A DNA stretch of 64,000 nt from Acidovorax sp. (GCF_021287135.1 NZ_JAJTBB010000064.1:18808-82807); one strand, 5' to 3'. Positions 16,618 to 25,919 are shown, numbered from the stretch's first letter. The notes: generated by a model not told the origin, from the sequence alone. Program-made: numbers and translations.

Positions 16618-17394
16618 TTACTCGTGCTGGCGCCGCTTGCGCGGGCGGCCGGCCAGCAGCTTGTCGAAGACGGCGTTGGGCAGCAGGCGCAGCACCTTGG
16701 CCACCACGCCCATCTGCCAGGGGATGACGCGGTAGCTCACGCCCCCGGCAATGGCGCGGAAGGCGCGGTCCGCGAAATCGTCCGGCTGCATCAGGAAGGG
16801 CATGCGGTAGCGGTTCTGCTGCGTCAGCGGCGTGTCGATGTAGCCGGGTGACAGGGTCACCACGCGCACGCCGTGTGGGCGCATTTCGCCGCGCAGGCTT
16901 TCGCAGTAGCTGATGACCGCCGCCTTGCTGGCGCAGTACGCGCCGTGCCCCGGCAGCCCCCGGATGCCGGCCACGCTGCCGATGCCCACCAGGGTGCCGC
17001 TGCCCCGTTGGGCCATGGCCGTGACAAAGGGATGGAACGTGGCCGCCACGCCGATGTTGTTGATGGCAAAGGTGCGCGCCATCACGTCGATGTCGTCCCG
17101 CACGGCGGTGTCGATGCCCACGCTGATGCCGGCGTTGGCGATGACGACGTCGGGCACGCCCTGCCGCGCCAGGCAGGCTTCGCCGGCCGCGACGATGCTG
17201 TCGGTCACTGCCACATCTGCGCTATAAATTTCATAGCTGTCTGCGCTGATTCCATGGGCGTCGGACCAGATTTTTATGGCATCCGTTCGCCGGGCGACCA
17301 GGGCCAGCCGGTAGCCGGCCCGGTGGAACCGCAGGGCCAGGGCCTGGCCGATGCCGCTGGAGGCCCCGGTGATGAAGACGAGGGGAGAGGCCAT
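16618..17394 (-). CDS. Short-chain dehydrogenase/reductase (SDR)
   Basis: 258 residues. Cofactor motif T-G-A-S-S-G-I-G at 10-17, N-A-G near residue 91, and catalytic S-V-A-G with Y-C-A-S-K (Tyr-x-x-x-Lys). A classical SDR using NAD(P)H; substrate unknown. It follows lptC by 60 bp on the same strand, in the place where lptA often sits. An AT-rich patch at 17218-17250 (GCTATAAATTTCATAGC on the plus strand) looks like part of repeat family A placed inside the reading frame, encoding an unusual stretch near residues 45-60. Confidence 0.92.
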   Translation of the reverse strand: MASPLVFITGASSGIGQALALRFHRAGYRLALVARRTDAIKIWSDAHGISADSYEIYSADVAVTDSIVAAGEACLARQGVPDVVIANAGISVGIDTAVRDDIDVMARTFAINNIGVAATFHPFVTAMAQRGSGTLVGIGSVAGIRGLPGHGAYCASKAAVISYCESLRGEMRPHGVRVVTLSPGYIDTPLTQQNRYRMPFLMQPDDFADRAFRAIAGGVSYRVIPWQMGVVAKVLRLLPNAVFDKLLAGRPRKRRQHE

Positions 17395-17454
17395 GGTGGG
17401 TGGGGGCGTGCGCTGGGAGGCGGTGGGGTGGGTGCAGGGGCGGCCGTACCGGGG

Positions 17455-18090
17455 CTACCGCCGGGCCGTCCCAGGCTGGAGCACCCCGCGCACGCGTCCG
17501 CGCAGCTGCAGCACCTGTTCGAGGTTGTCGTAGTCCATGCCGTCGGCCGTGAAGCGGTCGTCGCCCCGGGTGAGGATCACGGGGCGGTCCGAGCGCACGC
17601 GTTCGGTCTGGGTGTAGGCGTGCAGGAATTCGCTGCGGAACTCCAGGCGCGGCTGGGCGGGCGCACCGGCCTTGGGCGGCAGGGGTTCGCGGGTGACGAT
17701 GGCGTTGCCGAACAGCTGTACCTCGGACCCGTCGGCGTTGGTCAGGGCGCGGTCGGCGGTGGCCACTGTGCGGCGCCCCGTGGGCGTGACCGAGCGCATG
17801 TGCGCGCGGTCGATCTCCAGCGTGTCAGTGTCGGGGTAGTGGCGCGCTTCGTCGCCCTGGACTTCGCTTTGCAGGCGGCCGGTGGCGTCAAAGCTCTTCA
17901 CCGAGAACGACTTCATGAAGTAGTCGGGCTGGTGTGCGGGCTGGCGCTGGGTGGCCGGCAGCAGCGGCATGGGCGCGTTGCGCACCAGCCACCAGGTGCC
18001 CAGGGCCAGCAGCCCCATCAGCACGACGGGCAGGTACAGCGAGAACTGTTCCCAGGCTTGGCGGAGCATGTTGCGTTTCACGGGGGTCAC
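17455..18090 (-). CDS. lptC: LPS export protein LptC
   Basis: 211 residues. One N-terminal membrane anchor (about 14-36, L-P-V-V-L-M-G-L-L-A-L-G) is followed by a periplasmic LptC-type beta domain. Typical features are P-D-Y-F-M-K-S-F-S-V, G-R-L-Q-S-E-V-Q-G-D-E-A-R-H-Y-P-D-T-D-T-L and R-S-E-F-L-H-A-Y. LptC joins the LptBFG exporter to periplasmic LptA. It lies 46 bp after kdsC in a kdsD-kdsC-lptC unit, so it is co-transcribed with Kdo synthesis genes. Met8 is an alternative start. lptA and lptB are not found downstream. Confidence 0.93.
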   Translation of the reverse strand: MTPVKRNMLRQAWEQFSLYLPVVLMGLLALGTWWLVRNAPMPLLPATQRQPAHQPDYFMKSFSVKSFDATGRLQSEVQGDEARHYPDTDTLEIDRAHMRSVTPTGRRTVATADRALTNADGSEVQLFGNAIVTREPLPPKAGAPAQPRLEFRSEFLHAYTQTERVRSDRPVILTRGDDRFTADGMDYDNLEQVLQLRGRVRGVLQPGTARR

Positions 18091-18136
18091 GGGCGAACCT
18101 TTGCCTTGCGGTGCCGGACGGTGGCGTGGGAGCGGC

Positions 18137-18715
18137 TCATGCGGTGTAGTCCGCCAGCAAGGCGGCGTAGCGGCCGGTGGCCACCAGCAGCAGGTCGCAC
18201 AGCTCGCGCGCCGCGCCGTCGCCGCCGCGTGCCTGCGTCACAAAGTGGGCGGCGTGGCGCACCTCGGCCTGCGCGTTGGCGGGGGCGCAGGCCAGGGCGC
18301 TGCGCCGCAGCACCGGCAGGTCGGGCCAGTCGTCGCCCATGGCGGCGGCCTGGGACCAGTTGCAGCCCAGGCTGGCCAGGATCTGCTCGGCGGCGGGGCG
18401 CTTGTCTTCCGTGCCAAAGACCGCATGCTCGACCCCGAGGGCCTTGAGCCGCACGCGCAGGGGCAGGGAATCGCGCCCGGTAATCACTGCCGGGGTGATG
18501 CCCGCGCGCTGCAGCAGCTTGAGGCCATGCCCATCAAGGGTGTGGAAGCGCTTGAGGGTCTCGCCCGACTCGCTGATGTACAGGCCGCCGTCCGTCAGCA
18601 CGCCGTCCACGTCGAAAAACGCCACGCGCACGTCCTGCGCGCGCAGCAGCAGTTCGGCGGGAAATTGCAGCACGGGAGAAGTCATTGCAGGGGGCATCGC
18701 TTTCGCGGGGCTCAT
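18137..18715 (-). CDS. kdsC: 3-deoxy-D-manno-octulosonate 8-phosphate phosphatase KdsC
   Basis: 192 residues, HAD superfamily. The nucleophile motif F-F-D-V-D-G-V-L-T-D-G places the catalytic Asps at 35 and 37. K-R-F-H-T-L-D-G-H-G-L-K-L-L and I-T-G-R are KdsC hallmarks; M-G-D-D-W-P-D-L supplies the metal-binding Asps. It removes phosphate from Kdo-8-P to give Kdo for the LPS core. It overlaps the kdsD stop by 4 bp (ATGA). Met11 could be the real start, which would remove a short N-terminal extension. Confidence 0.95.
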   Translation of the reverse strand: MSPAKAMPPAMTSPVLQFPAELLLRAQDVRVAFFDVDGVLTDGGLYISESGETLKRFHTLDGHGLKLLQRAGITPAVITGRDSLPLRVRLKALGVEHAVFGTEDKRPAAEQILASLGCNWSQAAAMGDDWPDLPVLRRSALACAPANAQAEVRHAAHFVTQARGGDGAARELCDLLLVATGRYAALLADYTA

Positions 18716-19707
18716 ATGACTTTCGCACGCATGAGGTCGCCAATGTGCACGATGCCGGTGAGCGCGCCCGTGGCGTCCACCACCAGCACGCTGGTGATCG
18801 CGTGTGCTTCCATCAGCTCGGCGGCGTCCACGGCCAGGGCGTCGGGGGCAATGCGGCGGGGGTTGGGGTGCATCACCTCGGCGGCGGTCGCGGTGCGCAG
18901 GTCGGCACCCGCTTCGATGCGCCGGCGCAGGTCGCCGTCGGTGAAGATGCCCAGCACCAGCCCCGCGGCGTCCACGATGGCCGAGGCGCCCAGGCCCTTG
19001 GTGCTCATCTCGCGCATGAGTTCGCTGAACGACGCCTGGGGCGGCACCTGCGGGATTTCCGGCCCGCTGCGCATCACGTCGCTGACATGCGTCAGCAGCT
19101 TGCGGCCCAGCGAGCCGCCCGGATGGGAGCGCGCGAAGTCTTCGGGGCGGAACCCGCGCGCGTCCAGCAGGGCCACGGCCAGGGCATCGCCCAGGGCCAG
19201 CTGCGCCGTGGTGCTGGCGGTGGGCGCCAGCTGCAGCGGGCAGGCTTCGCGCTCCACGCCGCTGTCCAGCACGATGTCCGCATGTCGGGCCAGGGTGGAG
19301 CCGGCGCGCCCCGTCATCGCGATCAGCGTGGCCCCGAGGCGCTTGATGACGGGCAGCAGCGAGGTGACTTCGTCCACCTCGCCGCTGTTGGAAACGGCCA
19401 GCACCAGGTCGACGGGCTTGATCATGCCCAGGTCGCCATGGCTGGCCTCGGCCGGGTGGACGAACATGGCCGGGGTGCCGGTGGAGGCCAGCGTGGCCGC
19501 GATCTTGCGGCCGATGTGCCCGCTCTTGCCCATGCCCATCACCACCACCCGGCCGCGCACGGCCAGGATGGCCTGCACCGCCTGGAGGAAAGAGTCGCCG
19601 ACCCGGGCCTTCAGGCCCAGCACGGCCGCGGCCTCGATATCGAACGTGTCCCGGGCCAGTCGCAGGACTTTGTCGGTATCCAGGGGGGGCAAGGCAGGTG
19701 CGGTCAT
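18712..19707 (-). CDS. kdsD: D-arabinose 5-phosphate isomerase KdsD
   Basis: 331 residues from the ATG at 19707. An SIS domain (about 40-180) has G-M-G-K-S-G-H-I-G-R-K and the catalytic-region motif H-P-A-E-A-S-H-G-D-L-G-M. Two CBS domains follow (about 208-331). It converts ribulose-5-P to arabinose-5-P, the Kdo precursor, and is the first gene of kdsD-kdsC-lptC. The same frame stays open far upstream, but that part is antisense to the Kef gene and was not included. It is divergent from the antiporter gene, with 129 bp between the starts. Confidence 0.95.
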   Translation of the reverse strand: MTAPALPPLDTDKVLRLARDTFDIEAAAVLGLKARVGDSFLQAVQAILAVRGRVVVMGMGKSGHIGRKIAATLASTGTPAMFVHPAEASHGDLGMIKPVDLVLAVSNSGEVDEVTSLLPVIKRLGATLIAMTGRAGSTLARHADIVLDSGVEREACPLQLAPTASTTAQLALGDALAVALLDARGFRPEDFARSHPGGSLGRKLLTHVSDVMRSGPEIPQVPPQASFSELMREMSTKGLGASAIVDAAGLVLGIFTDGDLRRRIEAGADLRTATAAEVMHPNPRRIAPDALAVDAAELMEAHAITSVLVVDATGALTGIVHIGDLMRAKVI

Positions 19708-19836
19708 CCGGGCGATTCTATCGATCGCACGGCGCCCGGGGCCCCGCAGAGGCGGCTTTCCCCAGCGGGGGCCGGGCCCTTGGCCCACGGCGCGAAAATT
19801 GGTGAACGGAGGGTGCGGCTCGGATAGCATCGAACC

Positions 19837-21822
19837 ATGTCCTCCCTTGCCCTCACACTGCTTTACCTGCTGGCCGCGGTGCTGGGCGTGGTGGCCTGCC
19901 GCAGCCTCAAGCTGCCGCCCATGCTGGGCTATCTGGCGGCCGGCGTGCTCATTGGCCCCCACGCGCTGGCGCTGGCCCAGAACTCCGAGGGCGTGCGGCA
20001 CCTGGGCGAATTCGGCGTGGTGTTCCTCATGTTCGCCATCGGCCTGGAATTCAGCCTGCCCAAGCTGCGCGCCATGCGCCGGCAGGTGTTCGGGCTGGGG
20101 CTGATGCAGGTGGTGCTGACCATGGCCGTGGTCACGGGCGCAGCCCTGGTGCTGGCGCGCTGGGCCGGCGGGGTGTGGGACATCGGATGGCAGACCGCCC
20201 TGGCGCTGTCGGGCGTGATGGCCATGAGCAGCACCGCCATCGTGGTCAAGCTGATGGCCGAGCGCGCCGAGCTGGAGAGCGAGCATGGCCGGCGCGTGAT
20301 GGGCATTCTGCTGTTCCAGGACCTGGCCGTGGTGCCGCTGCTGGTGCTGATCCCGGCGCTGGGCTCGTCGTCGGATCAGCTGCTCACGGCGCTGGCCTGG
20401 GCGCTGGTCAAGGCAACGGTGCTGGTCGGGCTGCTGCTCACCGGCGGCCAGCGGCTGATGCGCTGGTGGCTCACGCTGGTGGCGCGCCGCAAGAGCGACG
20501 AGCTGTTCATGCTCAACCTGCTGCTGATCACGCTGGGGCTCGCCTGGCTGACCGAGCTGGCCGGGCTGAGCCTGGCGCTGGGCGCGTTCATCGCGGGCGT
20601 GCTGGTGTCCGAAACCGAATACCGCCACCAGGTGGGCACCGACATCCGGCCTTTCCACGACGTGCTGCTCGGGCTGTTCTTCATCACCATCGGCATGATG
20701 CTGGACTGGCACATCCTGGTGGACCGCTGGGCGCTGGTGCTGGGGCTGCTCACGGTGCCGCTGGTGCTGAAGCTGGCTCTCATCCTGGTGCTGGCGCGCG
20801 GCATGGGCGCCACCACGGGCGTGGCCCTGCGCACGGGCCTGTACCTGGCGCAGGCCGGGGAGTTCGGCTTCGTGCTGCTGTCGCTGACGCAGGCCAACGG
20901 CCTGGTGCAGCCGGCCCTGATGAACCCCATTCTCGCGGCCATGGTGCTGTCGATGCTGGCGACGCCGTTCCTCATCATGTACAGCAACCCCATCGTGATG
21001 AAGCTGGTGGCCAGCGACTGGCTGCAGCAGTCGCTGCAGATGACCAGCATTGCGCGCAAGTCCATCAACACCAACAAGCACGTCATCATCTGCGGCTACG
21101 GGCGGTGCGGTCAGAACCTGGCGCGCATGCTGGAGCGCGAAAGCATCCCCTACATGGCGCTGGACCTGGACCCGGACCGCGTGCGCCAGGCCGCCGCGGC
21201 CGGCGACTCCGTGGTGTATGGCGACGCCACGCGCCTGCAGGCGCTCATGGCTGCCGGGCTGGTGCGCGCCAGCGCCGTGGCCGTGACCTACATCGACGTG
21301 CCCGCCGCGCTGAAGGTGCTGGCCAACGCCCGCGCCCACGCGCCCCAGGTGCCCGTGGTGGTGCGCACGCAGGACGACCTCTACCTCGACAAGCTCCAGG
21401 AAGCGGGCGCCACCGAGGTGGTGCCCGAGGCCATCGAGGGCTCGCTCATGCTGGCCAGCCACGCGCTGGCGCTGGTCGGCGTGCCCATGCGCCGCGTGCT
21501 GCGCCTGGTGCAGGACCAGCGCGATGCGCGCTACAACCTGCTGCGCGGCTATTTTCATGGCGCAGACGACGACACCACGAACGAGCGTGACCAGGAGCGC
21601 CTGTCCACGCTGAACCTGCCGCCCGGCGCCACCGCCCTCGGCCGCACGCTGGGCCAGCTGGCGCTGCCTGCCATGGGGGTGCAGGTGGTCAACCTGCGGC
21701 GCGGCGACGGCCACGTGAGCGCGGCGGTGGATGGCGCCCTGCTGGCCGCCGGGGACACGCTGGTGCTCTCGGGCCACCCGGCCGCGCTGGCGCTGGCCGA
21801 GGACAAGCTGCTGCGCGGGTAG
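19837..21822 (+). CDS. Kef-type K+/H+ antiporter (CPA2) with TrkA-N and TrkA-C domains
   Basis: 661 residues. Residues 1 to about 385 form a CPA2 exchanger domain with about 12 membrane segments, including L-P-P-M-L-G-Y-L-A-A-G-V and G-L-E-F-S-L. A cytosolic RCK/TrkA-N nucleotide-binding domain starts at V-I-I-C-G-Y-G-R-C-G-Q-N-L. A TrkA-C domain lies at about 580-661. The layout matches YbaL/KefB-like monovalent cation:proton antiporters. No KefF/KefG partner is adjacent, so glutathione gating is not indicated. Divergent from the Kdo operon. Confidence 0.93.
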   Translation: MSSLALTLLYLLAAVLGVVACRSLKLPPMLGYLAAGVLIGPHALALAQNSEGVRHLGEFGVVFLMFAIGLEFSLPKLRAMRRQVFGLGLMQVVLTMAVVTGAALVLARWAGGVWDIGWQTALALSGVMAMSSTAIVVKLMAERAELESEHGRRVMGILLFQDLAVVPLLVLIPALGSSSDQLLTALAWALVKATVLVGLLLTGGQRLMRWWLTLVARRKSDELFMLNLLLITLGLAWLTELAGLSLALGAFIAGVLVSETEYRHQVGTDIRPFHDVLLGLFFITIGMMLDWHILVDRWALVLGLLTVPLVLKLALILVLARGMGATTGVALRTGLYLAQAGEFGFVLLSLTQANGLVQPALMNPILAAMVLSMLATPFLIMYSNPIVMKLVASDWLQQSLQMTSIARKSINTNKHVIICGYGRCGQNLARMLERESIPYMALDLDPDRVRQAAAAGDSVVYGDATRLQALMAAGLVRASAVAVTYIDVPAALKVLANARAHAPQVPVVVRTQDDLYLDKLQEAGATEVVPEAIEGSLMLASHALALVGVPMRRVLRLVQDQRDARYNLLRGYFHGADDDTTNERDQERLSTLNLPPGATALGRTLGQLALPAMGVQVVNLRRGDGHVSAAVDGALLAAGDTLVLSGHPAALALAEDKLLRG

Positions 21823-21891
21823 CGGCTGCGGCGGTGGTTGCGACGGATATGAGGTTTTAGGCAAAATCGGTCCCCAGCACCCGTCTGTATT

Positions 21892-21926
21892 GCGCAAGCA
21901 GCTATATTGTTTGTAGCGTTTTGCGC
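21892..21926. repeat. Repeat family A copy (upstream of apt)
   Basis: GCGCAA ... TTGCGC arms flank GCTATATTGTTTGTAGC, matching the GCTAT..ATAGC plus GCGC layout of family A. It lies in the 251-bp gap between the antiporter gene and apt and may end the antiporter transcript. Confidence 0.5.
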
Positions 21927-22073
21927 TGACTGAACCCCGCCACCGCCGTGCCGCCGGATGGATGCTCCCCGGCCGCAAGGCGCTGGCGGCTGGATACACT
22001 CCCTGCGGCGAACGGCGGCCCTGGACGCCGCCCCGCCCATCGTCCTTTTGTCTTCTTGCTACCGAGCCCGCCC

Positions 22074-22628
22074 ATGCAGCCCCTCAGCGTGAACGAATAC
22101 CTTCGCCAGCACATCCGCACGGTACCGGACTGGCCCGCGCCGGGCGTGCAGTTCCGGGACATCACGCCCCTGCTGCAGGACCCGAAGGTGTTCCGGGTGC
22201 TGATCGACGCCTTCGTGCACCGTTACATGGACAAGGCCCTGCGGCCGGACGTGGTGGCGGGGCTGGATGCGCGCGGCTTCATCCTGGGCGCCGTGGTGGC
22301 CTACGAGCTGAACGTGGGCTTCGTGCCCATCCGCAAGAAGGGCAAGTTGCCGTTCACCACCGTGGAAGAGACCTACGAGCTGGAGTACGGCAGCGCCACG
22401 GTGGAGTTGCACACCGATGCCGTGAAGCCGGGCGACCGGGTGCTGCTGATTGACGACCTGATCGCCACGGGCGGCACCATGATGGCCGGCCGCAAGCTGC
22501 TGGAGAAGCTGGGCGCCACCGTCACCGAAGGCGCGGCCATCGTGGACCTGCCCGAGCTGGGCGGCTCGCAGCGCCTGCGGGAATCCGGGCTTTCGCTGTA
22601 CACGCTGGTGGACTTCGCCGGCCACTGA
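22074..22628 (+). CDS. apt: Adenine phosphoribosyltransferase
   Basis: 184 residues from the ATG at 22074. The PRPP-binding motif [13 protein letters not shown] is at 123-135. The N-terminal [20 protein letters not shown] is typical Apt, and [10 protein letters not shown] is the adenine pocket region. It salvages adenine to AMP with PRPP. Monocistronic by appearance, preceded by a repeat-containing gap. Confidence 0.96.
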   Translation: MQPLSVNEYLRQHIRTVPDWPAPGVQFRDITPLLQDPKVFRVLIDAFVHRYMDKALRPDVVAGLDARGFILGAVVAYELNVGFVPIRKKGKLPFTTVEETYELEYGSATVELHTDAVKPGDRVLLIDDLIATGGTMMAGRKLLEKLGATVTEGAAIVDLPELGGSQRLRESGLSLYTLVDFAGH

Positions 22629-22721
22629 ACCGGCCACTCAATGCCTGAGCGCCTGAGCACCCCGGGCGGCATGTGCGTCTGGCGGGTGCTGCGCGCCGCC
22701 GCGGGGTAGGACGACCCGCGC

Positions 22722-23615
22722 TCAGTTCAGCTCGCCGTACTGGGTGGTGCTCAGGTCCGGACCCCGCTCGACACCCGGCATTTCAGTATCTTCAAAGCCC
22801 GTGGGCTGCGACGGGGGCAGCAGCGGCCCCGACTGCACCGGAACACCGGGCCGGGCGCCTGCAGGGGCAGCGGCAGCGGTGGTGCTCGCCGCGGCGGCCA
22901 GAGCGCGCTTGAACGCAGCCACCTCGTCCGCCTCGATCGGTTCGTAGCGCGGGGCGGCCCGCAGCGGTGCCGCGGGGGCCGGCGCGGGCCGCAGCAGCGG
23001 GCCTTCGCTGGCGGCGGCGCGCAAGGGCGCCGGGGCCGAGGCGAGGGGCAGGGGCACGGCGTCCTGCGCGCGGGCAGCAGGCGTGGCCGGCACGGGCGTT
23101 GTTGCCGGGCGCCGGGCGGCCGCGGGCGCCGCCTGCAGGCCGGCCCCCTGGGGCGCCACGCCCTTTTGGGGAATCCCCACCGCCACATGGTCGTTGATGC
23201 GCCAGTACACCGCCGTCACCAGGATGTCGTAGCGGGTCTTGGCCGTCTGGGCGATCAGGGCCTCGATCTCCGACAGCCGCACGGTCTCGCCGCCGTATTC
23301 GCGGGCCAGGTCCATCATCACCAGGAACTGCCGCCCGCGCTGGTCCAGCGAGAGCACCTTGAACTTGTAGCTGGCCGACAGGACGCCGGCGCGCACCATG
23401 GCATCGCGCACCACGGTGTAGAGCAGTTCGCGGCGCTCCATGCGCTCGTTCTTGCGATTGGCCGCATGCTCGGGCGGCACGGGGTCCAGCAGCGGCTTGC
23501 CCTGCCGGCCCGCCAGCGGCACGGTGGCGTCGGCATTCAACAGGCCCGACGGTTCGGCCTGGGTCCGGGGTTTGGCGGGGGCGGGTTTGCGGCTGAACCA
23601 ACTGAACAGGGACAT
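22722..23615 (-). CDS. Conserved hypothetical protein with Pro/Ala-rich C-terminal half
   Basis: 297 residues from the ATG at 23615 (M-S-L-F-S-W-F-S-R-K). I do not recognise a named domain. The N-terminal part (about 55-150) is a compact, mixed helix/strand region: R-R-E-L-L-Y-T-V-V-R-D-A-M, Y-K-F-K-V-L-S-L-D-Q-R-G-R-Q-F-L-V-M-M-D-L. The C-terminal half is Ala/Pro-rich and low in complexity, ending T-Q-Y-G-E-L-N. It has no signal peptide or membrane segment. It lies 112 bp after the cyclic-nucleotide-binding gene on the same strand. Confidence 0.75.
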   Translation of the reverse strand: MSLFSWFSRKPAPAKPRTQAEPSGLLNADATVPLAGRQGKPLLDPVPPEHAANRKNERMERRELLYTVVRDAMVRAGVLSASYKFKVLSLDQRGRQFLVMMDLAREYGGETVRLSEIEALIAQTAKTRYDILVTAVYWRINDHVAVGIPQKGVAPQGAGLQAAPAAARRPATTPVPATPAARAQDAVPLPLASAPAPLRAAASEGPLLRPAPAPAAPLRAAPRYEPIEADEVAAFKRALAAAASTTAAAAPAGARPGVPVQSGPLLPPSQPTGFEDTEMPGVERGPDLSTTQYGELN

Positions 23616-23727
23616 GGCTTGCTTTCTACGGAACGGCGGCGCCAAAAAAATGCCGATCGAGTGTAACTTGATGTGTACCGGTTCCAGCGCCGCATGCGCT
23701 GCCAACTGCCCGTGCGGCAGCGCGCTG

Positions 23728-24219
23728 TCAGGTCGCCGCAACGCGGCGGCGGCGGTTGCCCAGCCGCTTGGCCAGCACCGCGCCCACAGCCATCACCAGG
23801 CCCAGCGCAATGGCCGGCTGGCGGTTGGACAGTTCGGTGAAGCGGATAGCCGTCAGGCTCCACAGCTTGCAGGGCACGCTGGCCTGCACCGTGGCGCTGC
23901 GCGTACGGTGGGAGAAGAAGGCGCCCTCGCCCACCACGGAGCCTGCGCCCACGATGGCCAGCCGCAGCCGCTCCTTTTCGTCCTGGTAGTGGACGCTGAG
24001 GTTGCCGCTCTCCACCAGGTACAGCGTGCGGTCGGTCGTGCCCTGGCTGAACAGGATCTGCCCGGCCGGGAGCACCACCGGCAGCAGGTAGGACGAAAGC
24101 ACGTCCCACTGCGCGCTCGACAGGGGGTTGGTCATGCTGTCGTCCGCGCTGGCTTGGCTGATGGCGGCAATCAGGCCTTGGAGGTCGACCTTGGAAACAA
24201 CGGGCGTGGGGACATTCAT
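23728..24219 (-). CDS. Cyclic nucleotide-binding domain protein without DNA-binding domain
   Basis: 163 residues. A CNB domain (about 45-140) shows L-P-A-G-Q-I-L-F-S-Q-G, L-Y-L-V-E-S-G-N-L-S-V and G-S-V-V-G-E-G-A-F-F, with R-S-A-T-V near the phosphate-binding cassette. There is no helix-turn-helix, unlike Crp/Fnr regulators. The end is a short hydrophobic helix and a basic tail R-L-G-N-R-R-R-R. It may be a cNMP-responsive partner protein or an orphan CNB domain. Confidence 0.85.
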   Translation of the reverse strand: MNVPTPVVSKVDLQGLIAAISQASADDSMTNPLSSAQWDVLSSYLLPVVLPAGQILFSQGTTDRTLYLVESGNLSVHYQDEKERLRLAIVGAGSVVGEGAFFSHRTRSATVQASVPCKLWSLTAIRFTELSNRQPAIALGLVMAVGAVLAKRLGNRRRRVAAT

Positions 24220-24351
24220 GGTCCGCCGAAGCTACCCCTGTTACAGATTGCGCACAAGCACTGTTTACGTCCCTTTACAACATAGGCGACCAACGGTGGC
24301 GCCCACGCCGCAGCCGGAGCGGGCGCCCACCCTCCGCAGCCGGGACGGCGC

Positions 24352-25767
24352 CTATTTGCCGATGCAGAAGCTGGAAAAGATGACGCCCAGCAGGTCGTCC
24401 GAACTGAACTCGCCGGTGATGGTGTTCAGCGCGTTCTGCGCCAGCCGCAGCTCTTCCGCCAGCAGGTCCAGCGCCGGGCCCTGCGCCTGCAACTGGTCGG
24501 CGGCCTCCTGCAGGTGCTGCCCCACGGCCTGCAGAGCCTGCACATGCCGCGCCCGCGCCAGGTACAGGCCTTCGGGCGCGGACTGCCAGCCCGCCACCTC
24601 CAGCAGTTGGCGCCGCAGCCGGTCCAGGCCCTCGCCCGTGCGGGCGGACAGGCACACGCCCGCCCGCGCCTGCGCGGCGGCGGCGTCCGGGGCGCTGTCC
24701 AGCTTGTTCCAGACATCGATCACGGGGATGCTCCCGGGCAGCTTCTGCGCCAGGGCGCTGGCGATGTCGGCGTCGCCGGCGGCGTATTCCGGCAGGCCCA
24801 GGCGTTCCAGGTCATGCAAGAACAGCACCGCGTCGGCGCCGGCAATGGCCTCCCAGGCCCGGGCGATGCCGATGCGCTCCACCGCATCGTCGCTTTCCCG
24901 CAGGCCGGCCGTGTCGATGATGTGCAGGGGCACGCCCTCGATCTGGATGGTCTGCTGCACCTTGTCGCGCGTGGTGCCCGCTATGGGCGTCACGATGGCC
25001 AGCTCGGCGCCGGCCAGCGCATTGAGCAGCGAACTCTTGCCCGCGTTGGGCTGCCCGGCGATGACGACCTTGATGCCCTCGCGCAGCAGCGCGCCCTGGC
25101 GCGCCCGCTGCATCACCGATGCCAGCGTTTGCTGCAAATTTGATAGCTGGCCGCGCGCATCTGCCTTGCGCAGGAAGTCGATTTCCTCTTCAGGAAAATC
25201 CAGCGTGGCCTCCACCAGCATGCGCAGGTGGATGAGCGCATCGCGCAGGGCGTGAATCTCGGCCGAGAAGGCGCCGGTGAGCGACCGGCTCGCGCTGCGC
25301 GCCGCCGCCTCCGTGCTGGCGTCGATCAGGTCGGCAATGGCCTCGGCCTGGGCCAGGTCGATCTTGTCGTTGAGAAAGGCGCGCTCCGTGAACTCGCCGG
25401 GCTGCGCCACCCGCAGACCCGGCAGGCACGGCTGGCCCGTGGCCGGATCGGGGGCGGCCCCCGCCTCCAGGCAGCGCGCCAGCAGCAGCTGCAGCACCAC
25501 GGGGCCGCCGTGGGCCTGCAGCTCCAGCACATCCTCGCCGGTGTAGCTGTGCGGGCCGGGGAAGTAAAGCGCCAGCCCCTGGTCGATGGCCTGGCCCCGC
25601 GCGTCCCTAAACGGCAGGTAGGTGGCCTCGCGGGGCTTGAGCGCCCGCCCGCACAGCGCCTGGACGAGCGCCGCAAGCCCCTTGCCCGACACCCGCACGA
25701 TGCCGACAGCCCCGCGCCCGGGGGCCGTGGCGATGGCGACGATGGGATCGTGGTGGCGGGCAAGCAT
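24352..25767 (-). CDS. mnmE: tRNA modification GTPase MnmE
   Basis: 471 residues from the ATG at 25767 ([19 protein letters not shown]). The formyl-THF-binding N-terminal domain, helical middle and embedded G domain are in the usual order. G1 is G-Q-P-N-A-G-K-S (238-245), G3 is D-T-A-G-L-R, G4 is N-K-L-D, and the C-terminus ends in C-I-G-K as required. With MnmG it makes the cmnm5U34 modification in tRNA. Last gene of the rpmH-rnpA-yidD-yidC-mnmE block, separated from yidC by a family B repeat. Confidence 0.97.
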   Translation of the reverse strand: MLARHHDPIVAIATAPGRGAVGIVRVSGKGLAALVQALCGRALKPREATYLPFRDARGQAIDQGLALYFPGPHSYTGEDVLELQAHGGPVVLQLLLARCLEAGAAPDPATGQPCLPGLRVAQPGEFTERAFLNDKIDLAQAEAIADLIDASTEAAARSASRSLTGAFSAEIHALRDALIHLRMLVEATLDFPEEEIDFLRKADARGQLSNLQQTLASVMQRARQGALLREGIKVVIAGQPNAGKSSLLNALAGAELAIVTPIAGTTRDKVQQTIQIEGVPLHIIDTAGLRESDDAVERIGIARAWEAIAGADAVLFLHDLERLGLPEYAAGDADIASALAQKLPGSIPVIDVWNKLDSAPDAAAAQARAGVCLSARTGEGLDRLRRQLLEVAGWQSAPEGLYLARARHVQALQAVGQHLQEAADQLQAQGPALDLLAEELRLAQNALNTITGEFSSDDLLGVIFSSFCIGK

Positions 25768-25795
25768 GGGGGCAGTTGATAGGGTAAAGGCACCA

Positions 25796-25919
25796 AAAAA
25801 CTGGCGCGACCCAGGCGCGGGGACACCGCGCAAGGGCCGCCCCGCCGCGCTGGTGTCGCCCCCCTTCCCGCGCGCAGCGCGAGAGAAAGGGGGAAGCGGC
25901 GCAGCCGCTCAGGGGGTTA
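25796..25919 (-). repeat. Dispersed repeat, family B copy 3 (between yidC and mnmE)
   Basis: Nearly the same as copy 1, including CTGGCGCGA(C/T)CCAGG, GCAAGGGCCGCCCCGCCGCGCTGG and GAAGCGGCGCAGCCGCTCAGGGGGTT. Its distal end coincides with the yidC stop codon (TTA at 25917-25919). Same orientation relative to the gene it follows as the other copies. Confidence 0.85.

Noticed and set aside
19708-21999. Very long minus-strand open frame extending kdsD upstream across the antiporter gene
   Set aside because: The added part is antisense to the Kef-type gene, with His/Gln/Arg-rich composition typical of shadow frames in high-GC DNA. KdsD itself starts at 19707.
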